Shown here: positions 1 through 5,665 of the stretch, piece after piece | How positions within the stretch are numbered: the stretch's first letter is position 1 | How the letters are laid out: each line of letters opens with the position of its first letter | Assembly: GCA_013042035.1 (NCBI GenBank) | Contig: JABDQX010000036.1 | Coordinates: 1-5,883 of the forward strand | DNA: 5,883 nucleotides | From: Gammaproteobacteria bacterium | Lineage (GTDB): Bacteria > Pseudomonadota > Gammaproteobacteria > HK1 | Direction: 5' to 3' | Notes under the pieces: generated by a model | Database searches by the model: none | The model's input: only the letters and a program-made list of their open reading frames with translations | What the model was told of the DNA's origin: nothing | Translations under genes and position numbers: made by a program

Positions 1-939
1 GGATATTATGATCGCTGGCGATATGACTGGCGTCTTTACCAACCCATCGTGCATTTTGCGCGGGATCGGAATATCCCCATCATTGCCCTGAATATCTCCA
101 GCGAGATCGTTAAAAGGGTATCCAAGGTGGGATGGGACGGGTTAACTGCTGTAGAATTGGCGCAGGTTCCACAATCGGTGGATAGAACCAATAAAAACTA
201 CGAAGAACGTTTACGCGAAATCTTTCGACAGCATCCAAAGTCTACTGCGGTAGATAACCCACACACGGGCGACGCCGGCGCGAAAAAAACCATGCAAAAT
301 GCAGTGGGTATGCATGGTGTCGATAAACAACCGAACCCGCACGGCGCCGATTCACAGGCGGGCCGGGAAGCGGCGGCTTTTGAACGGTTCGTGGATGTGC
401 AGCTCCTGTGGGATGAGAGCATGGCGGAGCGGGCGGCAGGGTATGTTGCCGAGCACCCTGAGCGAACACTTGTCGTATTGGCGGGCAGTGGCCATTTGGC
501 CCATGGTGACGGGATCCCTGATCGTGTGCGGCGAAGGATCTCCGTTGATACGGCGATTATTTTGCCTATTCATAGTGTTGCCGATGATATTGAATCCGTC
601 CCGGCCGATGCGGACAATATCGCGGATTTTCTTTTGGTTTCCGGTAACCGGGCGCTTCCCCCACCGGGGATGCTGGGTGTCATGCTCGGAACAGACGCTG
701 AAGGTGTACGGGTAGCCTCCCTTGCCCCACGGAGCGCGGCTGGGGCGGTAGGTGTGAAAGAAGGTGATCGCATGGTGCGAATCGACGGGCGCGCCATCGA
801 AACGATGGCTGATATCAAGCTGGCGCTCTGGGATAAGCGCCCCGGAGACCGGGTGTCCGTGGATATCTATCGGGCCGATCGGTTGGCCGATGAATCCACC
901 AGTGGACAGGAGATGCGATTCGAGGTGGAACTGAGATAA
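1..939 (+). CDS. ChaN/Tiki-family haem-binding-type protein with C-terminal PDZ domain (5' partial)
   Basis: The frame is open from base 1 (GYYDRWRYDWRLYQPIV...) and ends at TAA 937-939. It gives 312 residues with the N-terminus, including any lipoprotein signal, outside the window; the internal GTG at 49 is not a credible start. What is seen: a first ChaN segment with IPIIALNISSEIV and VGWDGL, then the family motif WDESMA (about bases 409-426), the glycine/histidine motif AGSGHL (about 481-498) and GIPDRV, then a PDZ domain (about 667-879) with LGVMLG, KEGDRMVRIDGRAI and the closing GDRVSVDIYR. ChaN proteins are iron-regulated, membrane-attached haem-binding lipoproteins of the Tiki superfamily; the PDZ domain probably binds a peptide or partner in the periplasm. 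The stretch between the two ChaN motif blocks (about bases 235-375) is longer and more polar than I expect. Haem binding by this protein is inference; the domain calls are fairly secure. Confidence 0.85.
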   Translation, partial: GYYDRWRYDWRLYQPIVHFARDRNIPIIALNISSEIVKRVSKVGWDGLTAVELAQVPQSVDRTNKNYEERLREIFRQHPKSTAVDNPHTGDAGAKKTMQNAVGMHGVDKQPNPHGADSQAGREAAAFERFVDVQLLWDESMAERAAGYVAEHPERTLVVLAGSGHLAHGDGIPDRVRRRISVDTAIILPIHSVADDIESVPADADNIADFLLVSGNRALPPPGMLGVMLGTDAEGVRVASLAPRSAAGAVGVKEGDRMVRIDGRAIETMADIKLALWDKRPGDRVSVDIYRADRLADESTSGQEMRFEVELR

Positions 940-978
940 TTTTTCCCTTGGCACCGTAAGGTACCAAAGGAAAAATTA
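937..978. repeat. Long imperfect palindrome (hairpin) overlapping the ChaN-PDZ stop codon
   Basis: Bases 937-955 and 960-978 are 19-nt inverted arms around the loop GTAA (956-959). On the + strand 17 of 19 positions pair; the two exceptions (947/968 and 952/963) are C-A. Read from the - strand the same two positions become G-U, so that strand folds with no mismatch. The + strand has a C-GUAA-G cap of the GNRA type. The T run lies in the left arm and the A run in the right arm, so no U tract follows the stem and it is not a textbook intrinsic terminator, although it sits where the end of the upstream transcript is expected. A 3'-end stability hairpin or a symmetrical terminator are possible roles. 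Confidence 0.7.
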
Positions 979-998
979 CCTGTTTGGATACATTTTAT

Positions 999-1033
999 GC
1001 GATACGGTAACCTATCCGGTACAGTAACCTATT
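999..1033. repeat. 17-bp-period tandem direct repeat (GTAACCTAT core) upstream of xseB
   Basis: The 9-mer GTAACCTAT occurs at 1007-1015 and again at 1024-1032, exactly 17 bp apart. Similarity extends outward to about 14 of 18 positions (999-1016 against 1016-1033). Related GGTACC and GGTAACC strings also occur in the hairpin just upstream. It lies 35-60 bp before the xseB start, where an operator or promoter could be. I can name no regulator, and I found no convincing -35/-10 pair; TTGGAT at 984-989 is the best -35 candidate but has no good partner. Confidence 0.5.
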
Positions 1034-1067
1034 CTTCTTGCAATGGTTTTTGCTAAGTATCGATGCC

Positions 1068-1391
1068 ATGACTGCCTCTAAAAAAAAGGTTTCCGCCTCC
1101 GGCGGAAGCAAATCCCGAAATGAGCCGCCTGAAAACAAACCGAACTTCGAGCAGTCCCTTGCCGATCTGGAGCGCCTCGTCGTCCACATGGAACAAGGTG
1201 AGCTGACGCTGGAAGAGACGCTGGAAAACTTCGAACGAGGGATTTACTTGAGCAAAATATGCCAGAAGGCTATTGATGAGGCCGAACAGCGTGTGCGCAT
1301 TCTGACGGAGAAAGAGGAAAAACTTGAAATAGAGTCTTTTGCGGATTCTGTTGAAAGCCCTTTGGGGGGCTCTTTTGAGGACGCTTTGTGA
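1068..1391 (+). CDS. xseB: Exodeoxyribonuclease VII small subunit
   Basis: The product is the small subunit of exonuclease VII, which binds several-fold to XseA to form the cytoplasmic enzyme that degrades single-stranded DNA in both directions. The 107-residue protein carries the whole XseB helical hairpin at about residues 26-80: NFEQSLADLERLVVHMEQGELTLEETLENFERGI and then the CQKAIDEAEQRVRIL helix. The E. coli protein is about 80 residues; the excess is a lysine/serine-rich head (about 1-25) and an acidic tail (about 85-107). ATG 1068 is chosen because an upstream TTG at 1038 only adds MQWFLLSIDA with no Shine-Dalgarno site. The chosen start itself has only a weak upstream TAAG. An A8 run (1080-1087) lies just after the start. 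A xseB-ispA order is typical of gammaproteobacteria; a 139-bp gap separates it from ispA here, so ispA may have its own promoter. Confidence 0.93.
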   Translation: MTASKKKVSASGGSKSRNEPPENKPNFEQSLADLERLVVHMEQGELTLEETLENFERGIYLSKICQKAIDEAEQRVRILTEKEEKLEIESFADSVESPLGGSFEDAL

Positions 1392-1493
1392 AAGGCAAAA
1401 ATAACGAGGCAAATGCAAAACACGGGTTGTGGTTGTGCCCCATGGTAAGGCGGAAATGGGCGAAAAAGCGGTGTTTATATGGAATAAATGCGC

Positions 1494-1515
1494 GTTTTGA
1501 GCACATTCTCAACAC
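1494..1515. promoter_or_regulatory. Small inverted repeat just upstream of the ispA ribosome-binding site
   Basis: GTTTTGAG (1494-1501) and CTCAACAC (1508-1515) form an inverted repeat with 7 of 8 positions matching around a 6-nt loop. It ends 5 nt before the ispA Shine-Dalgarno sequence. It is the only clear structure I see in the 139-bp xseB-ispA gap (1392-1530). That gap also holds TTTATATGGAATAAAT (1474-1489), which is AT-rich enough to be a -10 region but has no good -35 partner. An operator or a weak leader hairpin are possible; chance is not excluded. Confidence 0.25.
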
Positions 1516-1517
1516 GG

Positions 1518-1556
1518 TCGGGAGCGCAATATGAGTTTTGCATACAGCTCTGACGA
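1518..1556. repeat. ispA translation-start region, copy 1 of a dispersed direct repeat
   Basis: This stretch holds the ispA Shine-Dalgarno GGGAG (1520-1524), its ATG (1531) and the first codons. It recurs at 2921-2959 just before folE2. Over 1520-1550 against 2923-2953, 27 of 31 bases are identical, including a 10-base exact run CATACAGCTC. This is the presumed parent copy because it lies inside an intact gene. Confidence 0.8.
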
Positions 1557-2460
1557 TATATCGAGTCACGCTATTCCCGACCTGATCGAGCAATATCGCT
1601 CGCGGGTCAATCGGCAATTGGATGCATGTTTGCCTTTTGCGGACATTCAACCAACGCAGTTGCACGAAGCCATGCGCTATTGCGTGTTGGGCGGCGGAAA
1701 ACGGGTTCGCGCGATTCTCGTCTATTGCGCGGGCAACGTGGTGGGCGCCTTGCCGGAGGTATTGGATGGGCCGGCTTGCGCCGTTGAATTGATTCATGCC
1801 TATTCGTTGGTCCACGATGATCTGCCTGCCATGGACGACGATGATCTGCGTCGTGGGCAGCCTACCTGTCACCGCCGGTTCGACGAGGCAACTGCTATTC
1901 TGGCCGGCGACGCCCTGCAATCGCTGGCCTTTCATGTCCTCTTGCGCCAAGCGGTTGAAGGAGAAGCCGATCCGAACCAAAAGGTCGAAATGCTGCGTAC
2001 CCTGGCCCTTGCCAGCGGATCCCGGGGGATGGCCGGAGGACAGGCATTGGATCTGGAATCGGAAACCAAAACCCTGAATCTGGCCGAGCTGGAGAATCTG
2101 CATATACACAAGACAGGCGCATTGATCCGCGCCAGCGTGCGGATTGGTGGACTCGCCAGGCCTGGGGTCGACAGGGAACTGCTCGATAAACTGGACCATT
2201 ACGCAAAGTGCATCGGCCTTGCGTTTCAGATCCGTGATGACATTCTGAATGTGGAGGGTGATACCGAAATCATGGGTAAACAACGCGGATCCGATGAAGC
2301 CCATCAGAAGGCCACCTATCCCTCTCTTCTTGGGCTGCGTGAAGCCAAGCGGATGGCGGGAGAGTTTCACGAACAGGCCATTGCCAGCCTTGACGGATTG
2401 GATGATATCGCCGATCCGTTGCGTTGGATCTCCAACTACATTATCAGCCGTGTAAGTTGA
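1531..2460 (+). CDS. ispA: (2E,6E)-farnesyl diphosphate synthase (geranyltranstransferase)
   Basis: A cytoplasmic trans-prenyltransferase that condenses DMAPP/GPP with IPP to make farnesyl diphosphate, the precursor of undecaprenyl phosphate, quinone tails and haem O. The 309-residue product has the expected blocks in order: LGGGKRVRA (53-61, diphosphate binding), the first Asp-rich motif DDLPAMD (96-102, the DDx4D form of bacterial FPP synthases) followed by DDDLRRGQPTCHRRF, AGDAL (125-129), GGQALDLESE (169-178), HKTGALI (193-199) and the second Asp-rich region FQIRDDILNVEGD (232-244). In the last motif the third Asp (DDILD in E. coli, from memory) is Asn240. ATG 1531 has GGGAG 6 nt upstream, and the frame is closed by TGA at 1498, so no longer start exists. 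The stop codon abuts the queD start, so the two are very likely co-transcribed. Geranylgeranyl synthase is less likely given the motif pattern and length. Confidence 0.95.
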   Translation: MSFAYSSDDISSHAIPDLIEQYRSRVNRQLDACLPFADIQPTQLHEAMRYCVLGGGKRVRAILVYCAGNVVGALPEVLDGPACAVELIHAYSLVHDDLPAMDDDDLRRGQPTCHRRFDEATAILAGDALQSLAFHVLLRQAVEGEADPNQKVEMLRTLALASGSRGMAGGQALDLESETKTLNLAELENLHIHKTGALIRASVRIGGLARPGVDRELLDKLDHYAKCIGLAFQIRDDILNVEGDTEIMGKQRGSDEAHQKATYPSLLGLREAKRMAGEFHEQAIASLDGLDDIADPLRWISNYIISRVS

Positions 2461-2847
2461 ATGGCCGGGAACTATACCCTAAGAGTCATCACCGATTTTG
2501 CCGCCGCCCATTCCCTGCGCGGCTACTCGGGAGATTGTCGTAGGCTGCACGGACACAACTGGAAAGTCGAGGTGGAGATCACCACGGCAGTGTTGGACGA
2601 ATTCGGCATGGGTATCGATTTCAAGATAATAAAAGAGGCGGCCCAATCCGTTATTCGGGAACTGGATCACCACCATCTAAACGAAATCCCGCCCTTTGAT
2701 AAAATAAACCCCACGGCGGAAAATATTGCGGCATACCTGTTTCAAGGTATCTCCCGCATTCTCGGTGACGGGCGGGTTCGGGTGAGCGCCGTTACGTTGT
2801 GGGAAACCGAACGCGCGTGTGTGCGTTACCAAGACAAGCAAATGTGA
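2461..2847 (+). CDS. queD: 6-carboxy-5,6,7,8-tetrahydropterin synthase (QueD, 6-pyruvoyl-tetrahydropterin synthase family)
   Basis: QueD converts 7,8-dihydroneopterin triphosphate to 6-carboxytetrahydropterin, releasing acetaldehyde and triphosphate: the second step of queuosine/7-deazaguanine synthesis, in the cytoplasm. The 128-residue product has the Zn ligands His17 (AAAHSL), His30 and His32, the catalytic CxxxHGH motif (Cys26-RRL-HGHNW), DFKIIK (53-58), the catalytic Asp69-His70 (LDHHHLNE), NPTAENIA (83-90) and the pterin-anchoring Glu115 in LWETERA. The intact CxxxHGH marks a QueD-type enzyme, not the PTPS-III variant in which the cysteine is replaced by glutamate. The ATG is the base directly after the ispA TGA, with only a weak GTAAG upstream, so translation probably depends on coupling to ispA. 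The enzyme that makes its substrate, FolE2, is encoded 122 bp downstream. Confidence 0.94.
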   Translation: MAGNYTLRVITDFAAAHSLRGYSGDCRRLHGHNWKVEVEITTAVLDEFGMGIDFKIIKEAAQSVIRELDHHHLNEIPPFDKINPTAENIAAYLFQGISRILGDGRVRVSAVTLWETERACVRYQDKQM

Positions 2848-2866
2848 AACGCGGATTGTGCCAGGC

Positions 2867-2917
2867 GTCTGTCCGGCTTATGGGGATCGCAGCCGATTCA
2901 TCCTAGGTCGGACAGGC
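2867..2917. repeat. Inverted repeat in the queD-folE2 gap
   Basis: GTCTGTCCG (2867-2875) pairs with CGGACAGGC (2909-2917) along all nine positions, one being a G-U wobble, around a 33-nt loop. A short inner stem (2883-2887 with 2900-2904, one wobble) can stack inside it. No U tract follows, so it is not an evident terminator. It lies upstream of the folE2 start, in the leader of any transcript covering folE2. It does not match a riboswitch class I can name. Confidence 0.4.
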
Positions 2918-2920
2918 TTC

Positions 2921-2959
2921 TAGGGAGTGCAAGATGGGTTTTACATACAGCTCAGGAGA
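2921..2959 (+). repeat. Near-copy of the ispA start region, with a 9-codon mini-ORF, directly before folE2
   Basis: Bases 2923-2953 match 1520-1550 at 27 of 31 positions, covering Shine-Dalgarno, start codon and first codons of ispA; similarity fades after 2959. Its GGGAG (2923-2927) lies 6 nt before an ATG at 2934 that opens MGFTYSSGE and stops at TAA 2961-2963, compared with MSFAYSSDD for ispA. Both non-start coding differences in the conserved block change the amino acid, which suits a relic more than a conserved peptide. The mini-ORF stop is 6 nt before the folE2 ATG and its codons contain the folE2 Shine-Dalgarno, so it could act as a translated leader coupled to folE2. Confidence 0.75.
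2954..2958 (+). promoter_or_regulatory. folE2 ribosome-binding site inside the mini-ORF
   Basis: AGGAG lies 11 nt before ATG 2970 and supports that start for folE2. It falls within the last codons of the 9-codon mini-ORF beginning at 2934, so ribosomes translating the mini-ORF would pass over it. Confidence 0.65.
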
Positions 2960-2969
2960 ATAATACGTC

Positions 2970-3818
2970 ATGACCCAAAGCGTTAGGACAAACAACGCCA
3001 ATATTATAGAGACGGAGGCATCGGAGTCTTGTGTTATCGCCGACGTGCAGGGCAGTCCGGATCTGCGCCAGATCCCTATTCAGCAGGTTGGAATAAAAGG
3101 AATACGACACCCGGTACAGGTGCGCGACCGTGCAAATACGGTCCAACATACCATCGCCACCTTCAACATGTATGTCAATCTTCCCCATAACTTCAAGGGG
3201 ACACACATGTCGAGGTTCGTCGAGATCCTCAATGACCATGAATATGAGATCACGGTCGAATCCTTTATGCGAATGCTCTTCGAGATGACCCAGACCCTGG
3301 ACGCCAAATCCGGTCAGATAGCGATGGTATTTCCCTACTTTGTCAACAAGACGGCGCCGGTAAGTAAAGTCAAGAGCCTCATGGATTATGAGATAACGCT
3401 CACCGGAAAGCTCGAGGATGGCAAGTCCGCCATGTATATCAAGGTCATCGTTCCCGTTACCAGTCTTTGCCCTTGTTCAAAAGAGATCTCGGCATATGGC
3501 GCGCATAACCAGCGCTCCCATGTAACACTCGAGGTGCGCACCCGTAGCTTCGTGTGGATCGAGGAAATCATCGATCTCGTGGAAAATCAGGCATCGTCCC
3601 AGGTTTATGGACTTCTGAAGCGGCCGGATGAAAAATTCGTCACGGAACGGGCCTTCGATCATCCGAAGTTCGTCGAGGACATGGTTCGGGATGTGGCCCA
3701 GATATTGAATAGGGATGATCGAATCGATGCCTATATCGTCGAATCGGAAAATTTCGAGTCCATTCACAACCACTCCGCGTATGCGCTGGTGGAAAAAGAT
3801 AAGCTCAAGGAGATATAA
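2970..3818 (+). CDS. folE2: GTP cyclohydrolase I, type IB (FolE2/MptA family)
   Basis: The product is the zinc-independent, metal-promiscuous form of GTP cyclohydrolase I, which converts GTP to 7,8-dihydroneopterin triphosphate and formate in the cytoplasm. It supplies both folate synthesis and, through QueD, queuosine. The 282-residue protein has the family blocks VQGSPDLRQIPIQQVGIKGIRHPVQV (26-51), NLPHNFKGTHMSRFVEIL (70-87), KTAPVSKVKSLMDYE (127-141), the catalytic/metal cysteine in SLCPCSKEIS (165-174), GAHNQRSH (177-184) and ESIHNHSAY (263-271). The length fits the family, and AGGAG 11 nt upstream supports the start. In bacteria with both enzymes, FolE2 is often switched on by zinc shortage through Zur; I did not recognise a Zur box here, and whether folE also exists cannot be told. 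Its end carries the ribosome-binding site of the next gene, so the two are very probably co-transcribed. Confidence 0.96.
   Translation: MTQSVRTNNANIIETEASESCVIADVQGSPDLRQIPIQQVGIKGIRHPVQVRDRANTVQHTIATFNMYVNLPHNFKGTHMSRFVEILNDHEYEITVESFMRMLFEMTQTLDAKSGQIAMVFPYFVNKTAPVSKVKSLMDYEITLTGKLEDGKSAMYIKVIVPVTSLCPCSKEISAYGAHNQRSHVTLEVRTRSFVWIEEIIDLVENQASSQVYGLLKRPDEKFVTERAFDHPKFVEDMVRDVAQILNRDDRIDAYIVESENFESIHNHSAYALVEKDKLKEI
3807..3812 (+). promoter_or_regulatory. Acetolactate synthase ribosome-binding site within the end of folE2
   Basis: AAGGAG sits in the last codons of folE2, 10 nt before ATG 3823. It decides the acetolactate synthase start: the same frame is open upstream to 3715, but that extension lies over folE2, and 3823 gives the normal MHLTGAQIIV start. 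Confidence 0.8.
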
Positions 3819-3822
3819 AAAC

Positions 3823-5544
3823 ATGCACTTGACCGGTGCTCAGATCATCGTTCAATTCCTGAAGGACGAAGGCGTGGAATACGTTTTCGGCTATCCGGGT
3901 GGTTCGGTTTTGCACCTATACGATGCGCTGTACCAACAGAACCATGTCAAACATATCCTCGTGCGCCACGAACAGGGTGCCACGCACATGGCGGATGGTT
4001 TTGCGCGCGCCACGGGTAAACCCGGTGTTGCCGTGGTCACTTCGGGACCGGGAGTAACCAATGCGGTTACCGGCATCGCTACGGCGTATATGGATTCCGT
4101 TCCCTTGGTGGTCATCTCCGGTCAGGTAGCAAGAAACCTCATCGGTAACGATGCCTTCCAGGAAGTCGATTGCGTGGGCATTACACGGCCCTGCGTGAAG
4201 CACAACTTTCTGGTTCAGGATATCGGCGAGCTCGCCTCGACCCTGAAAAAGGCTTTCCATGTCGCCACCACCGGCCGACCCGGCCCCGTGGTGGTGGACA
4301 TTCCGAAAGACATCACGGCGGAGGCAACGGATTATCAGTATCCGGCGACGGTGAAGATGCGCTCCTACAATCCCGTGGTAACCGGACATATCGGCCAGAT
4401 TCGCCGCGCCTTGGATCTGATTGTGTCCGCCGAACGGCCCATGCTCTACACCGGTGGCGGCGTGGTGCTCGATAATGCCGCCGAACTTCTGACGACATTT
4501 GCCCGTCTTCTGGGCGTGCCCATCACCAATACCCTCATGGGGCTTGGGGCCTTTCCGGGAACGGATCCGCAATTTCTCGGCATGTTAGGCATGCACGGCA
4601 CCTATGAGGCCAACATGGCCATGCATGAATGTGACGTGTTGATCGCCATCGGCGCGCGTTTCGACGACAGGATTACCGGCGATCTGGAAAGCTTCTGCCC
4701 CTATGCCAGGATCGTCCATGTGGATATCGATCCGTCCTCCATCGCCAAGAATGTTCGGGTGGATGTACCCATCGTGGGCTCCGTTGCCAGTGTGTTGACG
4801 GAATTCGTGAACCAGCTTCAAAAATCCGAACGAAGACCGAACCCGGAGGCGCTCGAGGCCTGGTGGCGCCAGATAGAAAAATGGCGCTCCGTTGAATCCC
4901 TGCGATACGAACACTCGGACACCGTCATCAAACCCCAGTACGTCCTGGAAAAGCTCTACGAGATTACCAAGGGCGAAGCCTTCGTGACCTCCGATGTGGG
5001 GCAACACCAGATGTGGACGGCGCAGTACTACAAATTTGCCAAACCGCGCCGCTGGATCAACTCCGGGGGGCTTGGCACCATGGGATTCGGTATGCCGGCG
5101 GCGCTCGGCGTCAAATTCGCCTATCCGGATGAGACGGTGGTTTGCGTCACCGGCGATGGCAGCATCCAGATGTGTATTCAGGAGCTATCCACCGCCAAGC
5201 AACACAATCTACCCATCAAGATCATCAGTCTCAATAACCGTTATCTCGGTATGATTCGCCAGTGGCAGGAGTTTTTCTACGATAACCGCTACTCGCAATC
5301 TTACCTGGAGTCCCTGCCGGATTTCGTGAAACTCGTGGAAAGCTACGGTCACGTGGGCATGCACATCGAAAAACCCGCCGATGTGGAAGGCGCGCTCCGG
5401 GAAGCGCTGGCCATGGAAGATCGCCTGGTGTTCATGGAATTCATTACCGATTCCATGGAGAACGTTTACCCCATGATGGCGGCCGGGCGGGCGCACGATG
5501 AGATGCTGTTGTCACAGCAGAGCCGGATCGAAAATCTGGAGTGA
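3823..5544 (+). CDS. ilvB: Acetolactate synthase large (catalytic) subunit, IlvI-like
   Basis: This ThDP- and FAD-dependent cytoplasmic enzyme condenses two pyruvates to 2-acetolactate, or pyruvate with 2-oxobutyrate, the first common step to valine, leucine and isoleucine. The product has 573 residues, as in E. coli IlvI. Visible parts: VFGYPGG (21-27), RHEQGATHMADGFAR (48-62) with catalytic Glu50, TSGPGVTNAVTGIATAYMDSVPLV (73-96), the central FAD-binding domain with ITNTLMGLGAFPG (234-246) and ARFDDRITGD (278-287), and the C-terminal ThDP motif from GDG (444-446) to NN (471-472) followed by RYLGMIRQWQEFFY. All key residues appear intact. Close relation to IlvI rather than catabolic AlsS is suggested by VGITRPCVKHNFLV and the biosynthetic-type motifs. 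The regulatory subunit gene ilvH, usual next neighbour, is not present: a probable terminator follows within 20 bp. The enzyme may use an IlvH/IlvN encoded elsewhere. Confidence 0.96.
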   Translation: MHLTGAQIIVQFLKDEGVEYVFGYPGGSVLHLYDALYQQNHVKHILVRHEQGATHMADGFARATGKPGVAVVTSGPGVTNAVTGIATAYMDSVPLVVISGQVARNLIGNDAFQEVDCVGITRPCVKHNFLVQDIGELASTLKKAFHVATTGRPGPVVVDIPKDITAEATDYQYPATVKMRSYNPVVTGHIGQIRRALDLIVSAERPMLYTGGGVVLDNAAELLTTFARLLGVPITNTLMGLGAFPGTDPQFLGMLGMHGTYEANMAMHECDVLIAIGARFDDRITGDLESFCPYARIVHVDIDPSSIAKNVRVDVPIVGSVASVLTEFVNQLQKSERRPNPEALEAWWRQIEKWRSVESLRYEHSDTVIKPQYVLEKLYEITKGEAFVTSDVGQHQMWTAQYYKFAKPRRWINSGGLGTMGFGMPAALGVKFAYPDETVVCVTGDGSIQMCIQELSTAKQHNLPIKIISLNNRYLGMIRQWQEFFYDNRYSQSYLESLPDFVKLVESYGHVGMHIEKPADVEGALREALAMEDRLVFMEFITDSMENVYPMMAAGRAHDEMLLSQQSRIENLE

Positions 5545-5561
5545 TTTTGGGTCTTTGCGAC

Positions 5562-5602
5562 GGTCCCCGCTTCGCGGGGCGTAATTCTAGGACCTGTTTT
5601 TT
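5562..5602 (+). terminator. Probable intrinsic terminator after the acetolactate synthase gene
   Basis: A strong GC stem CCCCGC/GCGGGG (5565-5570 with 5574-5579, loop TTC) starts 20 nt after the stop codon. An alternative outer pairing GGTCC (5562-5566) with GGACC (5590-5594) encloses a shortened inner stem and is followed directly by TG and a T6 run (5597-5602). The second fold has the usual stem-then-U-tract layout but with a 12-nt bulge. It would end the transcript coming from ispA-queD-folE2 or at least from folE2. Confidence 0.55.
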
Positions 5603-5609
5603 GGGCACA

Positions 5610-5649
5610 TTGACGTGGAAATAGCACAGTTGCTTATCAATGCATTATC
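5610..5649 (+). promoter_or_regulatory. Candidate promoter/operator region of the BrnT-like gene
   Basis: TTGACG (5610-5615) resembles a -35 box but no clear -10 follows at 16-18 bp; CTTATC (5633-5638) is the nearest. The same place has a 10-bp-spaced direct repeat, TGCTTATC (5631-5638) and TGCATTATC (5641-5649), the second containing ATGCAT at its junction. Toxin-antitoxin modules commonly self-repress through such repeats upstream of the first gene. This is a weak call from spacing and context. Confidence 0.25.
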
Positions 5650-5665
5650 TGCGTAAAGTAGAATT

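Noticed and set aside
49..51. GTG start for the ChaN-PDZ gene
   Set aside because: The frame is open back to base 1 with residues fitting the ChaN domain, so the true start is outside the window.
352..954. 200-codon open frame on the - strand opposite the ChaN-PDZ gene
   Set aside because: The + strand frame contains clear ChaN and PDZ motifs; the - strand product is rich in His, Pro and Arg with no recognisable domain.
1038..1067. TTG start for xseB
   Set aside because: There is no ribosome-binding site before it, and the added residues MQWFLLSIDA are not part of XseB.
1270..2370. 366-codon open frame on the - strand opposite xseB and ispA
   Set aside because: It lies wholly opposite two well-recognised genes, shows no family motif or domain, and is explained by the codon pattern of the + strand genes.
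2461..2847. QueD homologue acting as PTPS-III in a folate bypass
   Set aside because: The catalytic cysteine of CxxxHGH is present, which is the normal QueD signature; the PTPS-III form has glutamate in its place.
2848..2969. Riboswitch (tetrahydrofolate or preQ1 type) upstream of folE2
   Set aside because: The inverted repeat does not show the pseudoknot or conserved core of those classes; no ligand-binding motif could be recognised.
3715..3822. Upstream extension of the acetolactate synthase frame
   Set aside because: It overlaps the folE2 coding end, has no family similarity, and ATG 3823 has a good AAGGAG at 10 nt and the expected N-terminus.
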